A stretch of 64,000 bases of DNA from Muriicola marianensis (GCF_014638095.1 NZ_BMFH01000002.1:1-64000), one strand, 5' to 3'. Shown: positions 27,822 to 36,290, numbered from the stretch's first letter. Numbers and translations are program-made. The notes: generated by a model from the letters alone, not told the origin.

Positions 27822-27852
27822 AAAATCCATGCGGTACTGCGTGGATTTTTTT
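27822..27852 (+). terminator. Terminator of tRNA-Val(GAC)
   Basis: AAAATCCATGC pairs with GCGTGGATTTT (one G.U) around GGTACT, then TTT. It lies 10 bases after the tRNA, the same spacing as at the other tRNA-Val. Confidence 0.9.
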
Positions 27853-27876
27853 ATCCCCGGAAGTTGCCAAATTTAT

Positions 27877-28250
27877 TTGAGCGACTAGAGGGGATAAAAA
27901 CATCACATCCCGCTCCCGGCGGGATGTGGATTTTCTAATTGCAGCCGTGGATTGATTTTGGATCACGAGAGAATCGAGTAATCCAATTAAGGAGGGGATA
28001 AAAACATCACATCCCGCTCCCGGCGGGATGTGGATTTTCTAATTGCAGCCGTGGATTGATTTTGGATCACGAGAGAATCGAGTAATCCAATTAAGGAGGG
28101 GATAAAAACATCACATCCTGCTCCCGGCGGGATGTGGATTTTCTAATTGCAGCCGTGGATTGAGTTTGGATCATCGCAAGAATTGAGATAATCCAAAGAG
28201 CTTAGCGGGAAATGCAAAAATAACTGCGCCGCTGACGCAGGATTTTCTAT
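27877..28250. repeat. Hairpin-rich tandem repeat array 2, behind tRNA-Val(GAC)
   Basis: Opens with TTGAGCGAC (27877-27885). Three units start at 27888, 27992 and 28096 (period exactly 104). Each has an A-rich lead, hairpin A with CACATCCCGC/GCGGGATGTG (27904-27928, then +104), TTGCAGCCGTGG (27939-27950, +104, +208) and hairpin B, TTGGAT-c-AC/GT-a-ATCCAA (27958-27986, 28062-28090; diverged at 28166-28196). In unit 3 hairpin A has C changed to T opposite G, keeping the pair. A fourth, degraded unit follows with hairpin CTGCG/CGCAG (28224-28240) between the same A-rich lead and GGATTTTCTA. 104 is not a multiple of three, so the array is non-coding. Confidence 0.87.
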
Positions 28251-28364
28251 CCCACTTTCATCGGGAGAGATTCGCGGAAGATTCATTAGTCTGATCCATA
28301 TCCCATTCTCAGTCGCCTCTTGTATTGAGTAACCCAGGTTACAGGACGGCAGCTATGACCGCGG

Positions 28365-28372
28365 TACCTTTG
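28365..28372 (+). promoter_or_regulatory. -7 element of the thioredoxin-like gene
   Basis: TACCTTTG matches TAnnTTTG. The start site would be near 28377, giving a ~23-base leader. A short hairpin GTAAC/GTTAC lies just upstream. No -33 TTG is evident. Confidence 0.5.
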
Positions 28373-28399
28373 TCTGGTTTAAAATAAAAGACTATACAT

Positions 28400-28762
28400 A
28401 TGGCAACAATAAAGCTCACTGCCGAGCAATTCAAGGAAGAAATATTCGACTATACCAAGGAAAAAAGTTGGAACTACAAGGGTGACAAACCCGCTATCAT
28501 TGACTTCTATGCCGACTGGTGTGGTCCCTGCAAGATGGTGGCCCCCATCCTGGAAGAACTCAGTGAAGAACATCCGGAGATGGTTATCTACAAGGTGGAT
28601 ACGGAGGTGGAACGGGAACTCTCCGCCGTTTTCCAGATACGCAGTATTCCAAGCATGCTCTTTATCCCCATGGAAAAACAGCCGATGATGCAAGCGGGAG
28701 CATTGCCCAAACACGTGCTTAAGGAGGTGATTCAAAAGGAATTGTTGAGTCCGGTGTCATAG
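28400..28762 (+). CDS. Thioredoxin-fold protein
   Basis: 120 aa with no signal peptide. The active site is WCGPC (Cys41, Cys44), followed by KMVAPILEELSEEH and the cis-Pro loop SIPSMLFIP. The length is slightly above classical thioredoxin because of a ~15-residue insert before the active site (FDYTKEKSWNYKGDK). A cytoplasmic disulfide reductase or close relative. Monocistronic after repeat array 2. The 190 bases between it and murF contain no gene; a GAGCGACTAG at 28930-28939 recalls the opening of array 2. Confidence 0.92.
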   Translation: MATIKLTAEQFKEEIFDYTKEKSWNYKGDKPAIIDFYADWCGPCKMVAPILEELSEEHPEMVIYKVDTEVERELSAVFQIRSIPSMLFIPMEKQPMMQAGALPKHVLKEVIQKELLSPVS

Positions 28763-28954
28763 AACCTTAGATTACTTTTATCTGGGTATGGCCGGCGTAA
28801 AGGGAGCCTTTTAAACGGTTGGGTGAGGAATTTCGTTGTTTTCCGGTAAGCACCTATGGTAGCCCGGTTCTTCCGGGAAATTAATAATGCGGTCCCCATC
28901 GATGCAAGCGGTGACCTTGTTAATAACGAGAGCGACTAGTGAATTTAGATTGGC

Positions 28955-30229
28955 TTAGATCAACTCTAACACCCGCTCCAAGGCCATACCCCGTGACCCC
29001 TTGATCAGGACGCTTCCTTTTGTAAGTGGGTGTTGTTTCAAATGGGCAGAAAGATCCTCAAAGGTTTTAAATTTTTCTCCTTTTACCGAGGCCAAAAAAA
29101 AGTTTTCTCCTACAAAATATCGATTTTCTAGAGGTAGCTCCCGGGTGATATCTGCAATGGCCTGATGCTCTTCGGCAGCACTTTCACCCAATTCGAACAT
29201 ATCCCCAAGGATAATAGTCTTGTGATCTCCCGGAGCCAATTGAAAAGCCTCCAGGGCTACCTTCATGCTAGAGGGATTGGCATTGTAGGCATCCAGGTAT
29301 ATCCTAAGTCCATTTCGATTCAGGATCTGTGAGCGGTTATTCTCAGGAAGGTAGGTTTCTATACCCTTTTTTATGAGGTACAGTGGGACGTGGAAATGAA
29401 TTCCCATCAACACAGCGATTGCCGCATTGGGGAAGTTGTACTTCCCGGGAAGGTTTGTATGAATTTCTGTGTCTTCAATTTTCAATTTTACCAGGGGAGA
29501 AGCTCCAAGGAATACGATCTGTTGGTCGGAGGCAGTACTCTGGCTGAATCCTGTCTTATTGGGATAATCCCGAAGTTTTTCATCCTGGATAGGGTCATCG
29601 GCGTTCCAAAAGATATGAGCTTTTCGCGTCATCAGGTTTTGGTATAGCTCGCTCTTGCCTTTGATCACTCCTTCCACGCCGCCGAATCCTTCCAGGTGGG
29701 CTTTGCCGAAGTTGGTTATATAGCCGTGATCGGGTAAGGCCAGTCCGCTCAGGAATTCGATCTCTTTCTGGTGGTTGGCCCCCATCTCGATTACCGCTAT
29801 TTCTGTGTCCTCCTCAATGCTGAGTAAAGATAAGGGTACCCCGATGTGGTTGTTAAGGTTTCCGGATGTAGCTATAGTTTTGTATTTCTGGGAGAGTACA
29901 GCGTAGATAAGTTCCTTCGTTGTGGTCTTTCCGTTACTGCCGGTCAGGGCGATCACAGTTGCCCTGGATTGAAGTCGGTGATATGTGCCCAGTTGCTGTA
30001 GAGCCCGGAGCACATCCTCTACCAGGATAAACCGATCGTCCAGCTTGTATTCTTCCTCATCGATCACGGCAAAGGCAGCCCCTTTTTCCAAGGCCTGCCG
30101 GGCAAATGCGTTGCCGTTAAAATTGGGTCCTTTAAGGGCAAAGAAGATTCCGTCCTTTTCTATTTTCCGGCTGTCTGTACTGATGTTAGGGTGCTTCTTG
30201 TAAATGTGGTATAGAGCCTCTTTAGTCAT
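28955..30229 (-). CDS. murF: UDP-N-acetylmuramoyl-tripeptide--D-alanyl-D-alanine ligase
   Basis: 424 aa Mur ligase. It shows ISTDSRKIEKDGIFFALKG (N-domain), the ATP loop ALTGSNGKTTTKELI, GNLNNHIGVPLSLL, VIEMGANHQKEI, the central ITNFGKAHLEGFG and the C-terminal YNANPSSM plus LGDMFELG. It adds D-Ala-D-Ala to the UDP-MurNAc-tripeptide in the cytoplasm. In flavobacteria murF commonly follows gldJ as here, but a 56-aa gene and three terminators lie between, so murF likely has its own promoter. Confidence 0.96.
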   Translation of the reverse strand: MTKEALYHIYKKHPNISTDSRKIEKDGIFFALKGPNFNGNAFARQALEKGAAFAVIDEEEYKLDDRFILVEDVLRALQQLGTYHRLQSRATVIALTGSNGKTTTKELIYAVLSQKYKTIATSGNLNNHIGVPLSLLSIEEDTEIAVIEMGANHQKEIEFLSGLALPDHGYITNFGKAHLEGFGGVEGVIKGKSELYQNLMTRKAHIFWNADDPIQDEKLRDYPNKTGFSQSTASDQQIVFLGASPLVKLKIEDTEIHTNLPGKYNFPNAAIAVLMGIHFHVPLYLIKKGIETYLPENNRSQILNRNGLRIYLDAYNANPSSMKVALEAFQLAPGDHKTIILGDMFELGESAAEEHQAIADITRELPLENRYFVGENFFLASVKGEKFKTFEDLSAHLKQHPLTKGSVLIKGSRGMALERVLELI

Positions 30230-30240
30230 GGGCTAAAGAT

Positions 30241-30269
30241 AAAAAAAGCCCCGACTTTTACATCGGGGC
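30241..30269 (-). terminator. Minus-strand terminator upstream of murF
   Basis: GCCCCGA (30248-30254) pairs with TCGGGGC (30263-30269); the A7 run on its left becomes the U-tract on the minus strand. It ends only ~12 bases before the murF start codon, so it would insulate murF from read-through or act as an attenuator in its leader. Confidence 0.75.
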
Positions 30270-30348
30270 GGGGACATTACTTATTACTGCTAAACCTAAT
30301 CAAAATCTATGTCTAAAATGATAAGTAAACTACTCCTCATGGTTTTAA

Positions 30349-30391
30349 AAAAAGAAAAAATAGCGCCCTTAATTTCCCCCGGGCGCTATTT
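30349..30391 (-). terminator. Terminator of the 56-aa membrane protein gene
   Basis: AAATAGCGCCC (30358-30368) pairs perfectly with GGGCGCTATTT (30381-30391); the A-rich run at 30346-30360 gives the minus-strand U-tract. It lies 21 bases after the stop of the small gene. Confidence 0.85.
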
Positions 30392-30411
30392 AACATCCCT
30401 TGCAAAGATCC

Positions 30412-30582
30412 CTAATCAAATGCAAAACCTGTGGATGCCCTAAATATGAATGCAAAAACTACAATAATATAACTCGCCATAAATAACCAGGAAAGTACTT
30501 TCAGATACGACTTGGCGAACTGGCTGCCAATATTCTTAAATGCCTCCAAATAAAGTTCCTTCATTAACATAACACTTTTCAT
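30412..30582 (-). CDS. Small single-helix membrane protein (DUF6747-like), 56 aa
   Basis: An ORF on the minus strand begins MKSVMLMKELYLEAFKNIG and ends RASTGFAFD. It has an amphipathic Lys-containing N-terminus and one hydrophobic helix (~29-48). Met7 (30564) is an alternative start, and MKELYLEAFKNIG is how I remember the flavobacterial DUF6747 family starting. That recall is not a search result. Support for a real gene: a dedicated perfect terminator 21 bases downstream, an isolated position with free flanks, and a plausible membrane topology. Function unknown. Confidence 0.75.
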   Translation of the reverse strand: MKSVMLMKELYLEAFKNIGSQFAKSYLKVLSWLFMASYIIVVFAFIFRASTGFAFD

Positions 30583-31110
30583 AACTTCTAAGATTTGGGT
30601 TCTTACTTTTTAGTTTTTTTATCTGTTTGAGCGGATGGGATTGAACTTCATATTTTCATCCGACCGGTACTAGAAAGGGAATTCTTACAAAAAAGTATTA
30701 TAAATCGATAAAACGCACAAAAACACGGTGAAATACACAAAAATTAGTATATGAAATACAAAAAATATAATTTGAAATAGGTTTTAAACCTAAGAATAGA
30801 TCTATTTATCGAATGCTTAATAGTAAAATTCAGACAATTTTTACAGTGTAAATCTCAGTAATATTTGGGCACCCCTAAGCAGAGAATTACCCTCCCCGGA
30901 TAATTAAAGCTGACTCAAAGGGTTGAGGTATAGTTATGATCAGTTTTAGATTTCGGGCTGCAGGCTGTGAGCTAATATGTATTCTTTCCATGCATTCCAA
31001 AAGGCCTGGGAGATTCGCTACATGGTTTCATAAAATATGGCTCGCCTCAATTTATACCCAGTTTTCTTTGAATATAAATGATAAACAAGGCGGCGCATAA
31101 AAGGAGAAAA
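30583..31110. other. ~530-base intergenic region between the small membrane gene and gldJ
   Basis: AT-rich. It must contain the promoter of the 56-aa gene but no clean TAnnTTTG was found on the minus strand. No gene, repeat or RNA is recognised. Confidence 0.5.
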
Positions 31111-31140
31111 TAAAAAGCCCCGGCTAATTTGCCGGGGCTT
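31111..31140 (-). terminator. Terminator of gldJ
   Basis: AAGCCCCGGC (31115-31124) pairs perfectly with GCCGGGGCTT (31131-31140) around TAATTT, with A5 on the left giving the minus-strand U-tract. It lies 25 bases after the gldJ stop. Confidence 0.9.
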
Positions 31141-31165
31141 AAGTCCTAATATATAATCGGAAGAA

Positions 31166-32833
31166 TTATTTCACTTTTTTACCGCGAACTGTTTTGTTCT
31201 TGGACTTCGATTTAGAACCAACTCTAGACATGGCGCATCGGAATCCGATATAATCTGTGGCCATATACTGGGGCAGGAATCTCCTCTGGGCAGGATCCAG
31301 CCAATAAGCCCTGTCTCTCCATGACCCTCCTTTGTAAACCCTCACTTCGTCATTGATCAGGGTAGTCCTGTTGTTGCTGGTATCATAACCTCTCACAATA
31401 TTACCAAGAGAGTCTCTCTTTACCTCATGTTTAGGGGAATCGTACATCTTGCGCTGATTTTCTTCGTCCTCTTCGTCGCTGAAGCGATCAAAGAATCTGG
31501 AAGAGCCAGGATCACCATCCCGGTAGGCGCGGTTATCGCTATCTGAGAAATTGGTCCTCAGGTAAGTCTCATTTTCGTCAACCGGAACCATCAGGATCTC
31601 TCCGGGAAGGTTTACGGCTACTACTTTTCCGTTAGGCAGGGTGTCGTAAACGATACTGTCTCTCAGAATTTCCACTTTGCCATCATCTCCAATAGCCGTC
31701 TTCGTGTAGATGTTTCCTCTATAGTAGTTGAAGTCGCTGATCTCATCATCCACGATGGGTCTGTACACATCGGCAACCCACTCCGCCACGTTTCCGGCCA
31801 TATCGTACAGTCCAAGATCATTGGGTTTATACGATTTCACCTCGGCTGTGATATCGGCACCGTCATCGGACCATCCGGCGATCCCGCCGTAGTCTCCTTT
31901 ACCTTGTTTGAAGTTCGCCAGCTGATCGCCTCGACCAACTCTTTGTCCGTTCCTTGTGTATTCTCCTTCCCAGGGATACTTCTTTCTCCCCCGGTAATTA
32001 TTGTATTCCCTTGTGCCCTGTAAGGCCTGAGCTGCATATTCCCATTCGGTCTCAGTCGGAAGTCTGTATTCCGGGGTAATGATCCCGCTGCTTCGTTTGG
32101 CGAATACAGACACTGAATCTTTTTGCTTATTTCCCTGAAGGGAATCGATCTGTCCGTTATAAACAGATTCTGGTCGGTTGAGGTAAGCTTCTGTACTAAA
32201 GGTACCCGCGATCTCACCGGTCACAGCCTGATATTTGGCGTCCTTTGCCAGATACCCTTCCCGCTCCAGCACGGCCTCATTGACCCGGTCTGTCCTCCAC
32301 TCGGCAAATTGAGTGGCCTGAACCCAGTTTACGCCTACTACAGGATATTCGGCATAGGCGGGGTGGCGGAGGTAATTGTTCGTCATGGTCTCATTGAAGC
32401 CAAGTCGGTTTCTCCACACTAGAGTATCCGGAAGAGCCCCCTTATAAATATTGGCATATTTTGGATTTTCCGGCGGATAGACGCTTTTGAGATAATCCAG
32501 GTACTCCAGGTACATCACGTTGGTCACCTCAGTCTCATCCATATAAAAGGATTGTACGTGCTGTTGAGTAGGAGTATTATTCCAGTCGTGCATCACATCG
32601 TCCTGGACCTTACCCTTAATAAAGGTACCTCCTTCAATGAATACCAGACCGGGAGATGTTTCCTGCTCCTTAAAATCCGAATTGTATTGAAAGCCTCCTT
32701 CTTTAGCATTGATCTTCCATCCAGTAGCCCTGGATACGTTTTTGGAACTGGAGGACTTTTTACAGCTGGTGGCTGTAAAACCTGCCACGAGCACGGTGCA
32801 AGAGAGTACAACTTTGATAAATTGTTTTTTCAT
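31166..32833 (-). CDS. gldJ: Gliding motility lipoprotein GldJ
   Basis: 555 aa. The lipoprotein signal has lipobox ATSC (Cys24) followed by Lys/Ser. A formylglycine-generating-enzyme/SUMF1-like domain spans ~60-530, with FIEGGTFIKG, MDETEVTNVMYLEYL, RLPTETEWEYAAQ, GLYDMAGNVAEWVADVY and YKGGSWRDRAYWL...GFRCAMSRVG. The C-terminus is Lys-rich. GldJ is an outer-membrane lipoprotein of the type IX secretion/gliding machinery with no catalytic role known. Divergent from porV; porU, expected between them, is absent. Confidence 0.96.
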   Translation of the reverse strand: MKKQFIKVVLSCTVLVAGFTATSCKKSSSSKNVSRATGWKINAKEGGFQYNSDFKEQETSPGLVFIEGGTFIKGKVQDDVMHDWNNTPTQQHVQSFYMDETEVTNVMYLEYLDYLKSVYPPENPKYANIYKGALPDTLVWRNRLGFNETMTNNYLRHPAYAEYPVVGVNWVQATQFAEWRTDRVNEAVLEREGYLAKDAKYQAVTGEIAGTFSTEAYLNRPESVYNGQIDSLQGNKQKDSVSVFAKRSSGIITPEYRLPTETEWEYAAQALQGTREYNNYRGRKKYPWEGEYTRNGQRVGRGDQLANFKQGKGDYGGIAGWSDDGADITAEVKSYKPNDLGLYDMAGNVAEWVADVYRPIVDDEISDFNYYRGNIYTKTAIGDDGKVEILRDSIVYDTLPNGKVVAVNLPGEILMVPVDENETYLRTNFSDSDNRAYRDGDPGSSRFFDRFSDEEDEENQRKMYDSPKHEVKRDSLGNIVRGYDTSNNRTTLINDEVRVYKGGSWRDRAYWLDPAQRRFLPQYMATDYIGFRCAMSRVGSKSKSKNKTVRGKKVK

Positions 32834-33407
32834 CTGTTGATCTTTGATTTAATAATTCTTCAGATTCCGGCAGAGAAGACTGTTCCGATTCTCAATTCTC
32901 TTTGCGAAACCTGATCCTTATAGGACTTCCTTAGGTTTTGTCTTTCCGTTAAACAGGATTGACGGGTTTACTTGATTTCATGGTATTTCCGGCTACTAGA
33001 ACGACGATTTACCTATAATATTTTACAGGCAGAAAATTTCTTCAAGGCCTTTGCCCATAGAGTTTCGGGCCGGTAATACAAATTGATAACGGAACAAATA
33101 ACATTATATTATGGGTTTTTCCTTTTCTTTACGGTCAGGGGTGTTAATTTCTGCAGAGGGGGATTCCCTGCCCCGGAATCTCTGACCCCATCGATAAAAC
33201 ACACCTTTTTACAAAGGGATTGAAGTAAAATAATGCCTTAGACTGTACAAGATATTTTTAAATTGACCGTTAACCACATGTACAAAACATGGGAACCCAA
33301 CTTCTCAGGGGACTGTAAGAGAACTCAAAAGAATTCGAGATTTCGCGATAAGGGCCCCACAGTATTAGAATTCGACAGGGTTTAAAAAGATCGATTAAGA
33401 GAGAAAT
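32834..33407. other. 574-base divergent region between gldJ and porV; no porU
   Basis: No gene found in six frames. It contains a stem-loop with outer GGTCAG/CTGACC (33133-33138 and 33182-33187) and inner GATTCC/GGAATC. Both divergent promoters must lie here, but neither shows a clean TAnnTTTG. In Flavobacterium johnsoniae the sortase gene porU occupies this position; there is no room for it here and I could not recognise a remnant. Confidence 0.6.
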
Positions 33408-34553
33408 ATGAGAAAATTAGTAGGCATTTTGTTGCTGGTTTTTGTGAGTAAGGGCCTGGCCCAGGAGGATAGAGTAATCACCACCGCGGTGCCCTTTCTG
33501 ACCATTGCCGCGGATGCTCGTGCGGCGGGAATGGGCGATATGGGAGTAGCCACTTCAGTGGATGCGTTCTCACAACAATGGAACCCGGCAAAGTTTGCAT
33601 TTGCAGAAAGGAAAATGGGCATAGGTGTGAGCTATACGCCATATCTGGAAAGTATCATCACGGATATTTCCCTGCTCAACGGAAGTTTCTATAACAAGAT
33701 AAATGAGCGAAGCGCCTTTGCCTTCTCCCTTCGTTATTTTACCCTGGGAGAAATCGAACTCAGGCAATTCGCCAATGATCCGGGAACGCTGGCCAAGCCT
33801 AATGAACTGGCTTTAGACGGTTCCTATTCCCTGAAGCTCAGTGATAAATTCTCCATGGCAGTAGCCGGTAGGTTTATCCGCTCGAATCTCAGACTGCCCG
33901 AGATCAGCAACGTGGATTCGCAGGCTGCGAGTTCCTTCGCGGTAGATGTCGCCGGGTATTTCCGGTCTGATGAAATTGCCTATAACAATTATAACGGTCG
34001 ATGGAGGGCAGGTTTTAACCTGTCTAACCTCGGGGGTAAGATCCAGTACGATGAGGGAGGACAGGAAAATTTCCTGCCCACCAACCTTAGATTTGGGGGA
34101 GGGTTCGATTTTATCTTCGATCAGGACAATGTTCTTGGGATCACTGCGGAATTCAACAAATTACTCGTCCCAACCCCAAGGGATTTCGACAATGATGGGG
34201 ATGTGGATTCGGAAGACAACGACCAGTACCAGCAGATCGGTTTCCTCAAAGGAGTATTCGAGTCATTCGGGGATGCCCCTGATGGCTTTAGTGAAGAACT
34301 GAAAGAGGTGACCTGGGCACTGGGTGCCGAGTACGCCTTTCAACAATCTTTTATGGTTCGGGCCGGCTATTTTAATGAAAGTGAGGATAAAGGATCGAGG
34401 AAGTTCTTTTCCCTCGGTGCCGGATTTATCTTTAAGGCAGCCCAGATAGACCTGTCCTACCTCTTCTCTTCTTCCCAGGTAAGGAACCCCCTGGAGAATA
34501 CCCTGCGTTTTTCTCTTACCTTTAACCTGGGAGAGGAATTCATCAATAACTAG
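33408..34553 (+). CDS. porV: Type IX secretion outer-membrane shuttle protein PorV
   Basis: 381 aa. Signal peptide 1-18 (cut after GLAQ), then ITTAVPFLTIAADARAAGMGDMGVAT, the PorV/LptO N-terminal hallmark, followed by a FadL-like 14-stranded barrel with alternating aromatic strands (FAFSLRYFTLGEI, FSLTFNLGEEF). An Asp-rich loop (DFDNDGDVDSEDND) looks like a calcium-binding insert. PorV collects T9SS cargo from the translocon and delivers it to the PorU sortase. Confidence 0.95.
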   Translation: MRKLVGILLLVFVSKGLAQEDRVITTAVPFLTIAADARAAGMGDMGVATSVDAFSQQWNPAKFAFAERKMGIGVSYTPYLESIITDISLLNGSFYNKINERSAFAFSLRYFTLGEIELRQFANDPGTLAKPNELALDGSYSLKLSDKFSMAVAGRFIRSNLRLPEISNVDSQAASSFAVDVAGYFRSDEIAYNNYNGRWRAGFNLSNLGGKIQYDEGGQENFLPTNLRFGGGFDFIFDQDNVLGITAEFNKLLVPTPRDFDNDGDVDSEDNDQYQQIGFLKGVFESFGDAPDGFSEELKEVTWALGAEYAFQQSFMVRAGYFNESEDKGSRKFFSLGAGFIFKAAQIDLSYLFSSSQVRNPLENTLRFSLTFNLGEEFINN

Positions 34554-34573
34554 ACCTTTACCGGAACAATATA

Positions 34574-34599
34574 AAACCTGCTGCCCGGCAGGTTTTTTT
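34574..34599 (+). terminator. Terminator after porV
   Basis: AAACCTGC (34574-34581) pairs with GCAGGTTT (34588-34595), then TTTT. Confidence 0.85.
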
Positions 34600-34621
34600 A
34601 TGCGAAGGAATCAGGGAATTG

Positions 34622-34629
34622 TATCTTTA
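34622..34629 (+). promoter_or_regulatory. -7-like element adjoining the cdd start
   Basis: TATCTTTA, one mismatch from TAnnTTTG, ends five bases before the ATG at 34634. If used, transcription would begin at the start codon (leaderless). Confidence 0.4.
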
Positions 34630-34633
34630 GGTC

Positions 34634-35116
34634 ATGAAAAAAGAAACCCTATCCCTTGAATTTACGGTTTATGATTCTGAGAAGGAACTTTCTTCCGAGG
34701 ATGCTGCCTTGTTAAGTCGTGCGCGGCAAGCTCGTGAAGATGCCTACGCACCTTACTCCAAATTCAAAGTGGGAGCCGCCGTTCTTATGGAAAACGGAGA
34801 GATAGTTGTGGGGAACAACCAGGAGAATGCGTCCTATCCCTCAGGGCTTTGTGCGGAAAGAGTAGCTGTCTTCCAGGCCGGGGCTATATATCCGGGACTG
34901 GCTATTCAGAAGATCGCCATAGCAGCCGGATCAGAAAGAAACCCCCTGGCCAAACCTGCAGCACCTTGCGGAAATTGCCGTCAGTCCATTTTTGAATACG
35001 AGAACAACCAGAAAAAGCCTATCGAGCTTTTACTTATGGGAGCATCCGGAGAAGTGTATAAATGCCCTTCCATTCAAGGTCTTTTGCCCTTGGCGTTTGG
35101 AAATGAATACCTTTGA
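34634..35116 (+). CDS. cdd: Cytidine deaminase
   Basis: 160 aa. Zinc site CAE (Cys73, catalytic Glu75) and PCGNC (Cys112, Cys115); substrate-binding FKVGAAVLMENG and NNQENASYPSGL. It converts cytidine and deoxycytidine to uridine forms for pyrimidine salvage. It has ~25 extra residues before the core relative to the short tetrameric form. It sits between porV and pdhA, as in many flavobacteria. Confidence 0.95.
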   Translation: MKKETLSLEFTVYDSEKELSSEDAALLSRARQAREDAYAPYSKFKVGAAVLMENGEIVVGNNQENASYPSGLCAERVAVFQAGAIYPGLAIQKIAIAAGSERNPLAKPAAPCGNCRQSIFEYENNQKKPIELLLMGASGEVYKCPSIQGLLPLAFGNEYL

Positions 35117-35214
35117 ACTTCCGCTGAGAAAAACAGGCTTGAGAGTGCTTAATTGCAGTCGCAATGGGGTGATAAGCTTTTTCCCTAAATCTTTTTCTCT
35201 ATTATAATTATGTG

Positions 35215-35222
35215 TATTTTTG
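35215..35222 (+). promoter_or_regulatory. -7 element of the pdhA-pdhC operon
   Basis: TATTTTTG matches TAnnTTTG; predicted start near 35227 and a leader of ~65 bases. No TTG at the -33 position. Confidence 0.5.
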
Positions 35223-35291
35223 ACTTTCTTTAAAATACCTGTTGCGGGAACATCCGGCGGGGTTAAGACAATCGAATAAATTTCATTTTCA

Positions 35292-36290
35292 ATGAAAAAA
35301 ATTACCAAGGAAGTCTACCTGAAGTGGTATGAGGATATGTTGTTTTGGCGTAAGTTCGAAGACAAGCTCGCCGCAGTCTACATCCAGCAAAAAGTGCGTG
35401 GATTTCTTCACTTGTACAATGGACAGGAAGCGGTCCTGGCAGGTGCACTGCACGCCATGGACCTTACCAAGGACAGGATGATCACCGCTTACAGGAATCA
35501 CGTTCAGCCCATTGGGATGGGTGTGGATCCCAGGAAAGTGATGGCAGAGTTATACGGGAAGGTCACCGGTACTTCAAAAGGTATGGGTGGCTCTATGCAC
35601 ATTTTTTCCAAAGAACACAGATTTTATGGCGGACACGGGATCGTCGGAGGTCAGATCCCCCTGGGGGCAGGTTTGGCTTTTGCCGATAAATACTTCAAGC
35701 GAGACTCCGTAACACTTTGTTATATGGGTGACGGAGCGGTGAGACAGGGAAGTCTGCACGAGTCCTTCAACCTGGCCATGCTCTGGCAATTGCCGGTGGT
35801 CTTCATCTGTGAAAACAACGGATATGCCATGGGAACTTCCGTGGCGCGGACCTCTCATTCTACGGAGATCTGGAAACTCGGCCTTGGTTATGAAATGCCC
35901 TGCGGCCCTGTGGATGGTATGGACCCCGTGACGGTGGCTGAGGAAATGCACAAGGCGATTGAGCGCGCGAGAAGCGGGGGCGGACCTACCTTCCTGGAAA
36001 TGAAGACTTACAGGTACAGGGGGCATTCCATGTCTGACGCCCAGCATTACCGTACCAAGGAAGAGGTGGAGGAGTACAAGAAAATCGACCCCATCACCCA
36101 GGTGCTCAATGTCATCAAGGAAAAGAAATACGCCACTGACGAAGAGATCAAGGTGATAGATGACAGGGTGAAGAAACTGGTCAAAGAGTGTGAAAAATTT
36201 GCTGAGGAATCGGACTACCCGCCGCCTCAGCAGCTTTACGATGTGGTTTACGAGCAGGAGAATTACCCGTTTGTCGAACACAAAATTTAA
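35292..36290 (+). CDS. pdhA: Pyruvate dehydrogenase E1 component, alpha subunit
   Basis: 332 aa. The thiamine-diphosphate motif runs from MGDGAVRQGSLHES to ENNGYAMGT, with GGSMHIF, GGHGIVGGQIPLG and TYRYRGHSMSDA also typical of E1-alpha. It decarboxylates pyruvate and acetylates the E2 lipoyl group together with E1-beta, whose gene is not in this window. It is 6 bases upstream of the E2 gene. Confidence 0.96.
   Translation: MKKITKEVYLKWYEDMLFWRKFEDKLAAVYIQQKVRGFLHLYNGQEAVLAGALHAMDLTKDRMITAYRNHVQPIGMGVDPRKVMAELYGKVTGTSKGMGGSMHIFSKEHRFYGGHGIVGGQIPLGAGLAFADKYFKRDSVTLCYMGDGAVRQGSLHESFNLAMLWQLPVVFICENNGYAMGTSVARTSHSTEIWKLGLGYEMPCGPVDGMDPVTVAEEMHKAIERARSGGGPTFLEMKTYRYRGHSMSDAQHYRTKEEVEEYKKIDPITQVLNVIKEKKYATDEEIKVIDDRVKKLVKECEKFAEESDYPPPQQLYDVVYEQENYPFVEHKI

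Noticed and set aside
27412-27888. Plus-strand open frame of 158 codons running through the tRNA-Val(GAC) gene
   Set aside because: It overlaps the PQQ dehydrogenase gene in another frame and reads through the tRNA and its terminator.
27877-28250. CRISPR array
   Set aside because: Regular 104-base period, but the whole unit repeats with no unique spacers between short direct repeats, and no cas genes are nearby.
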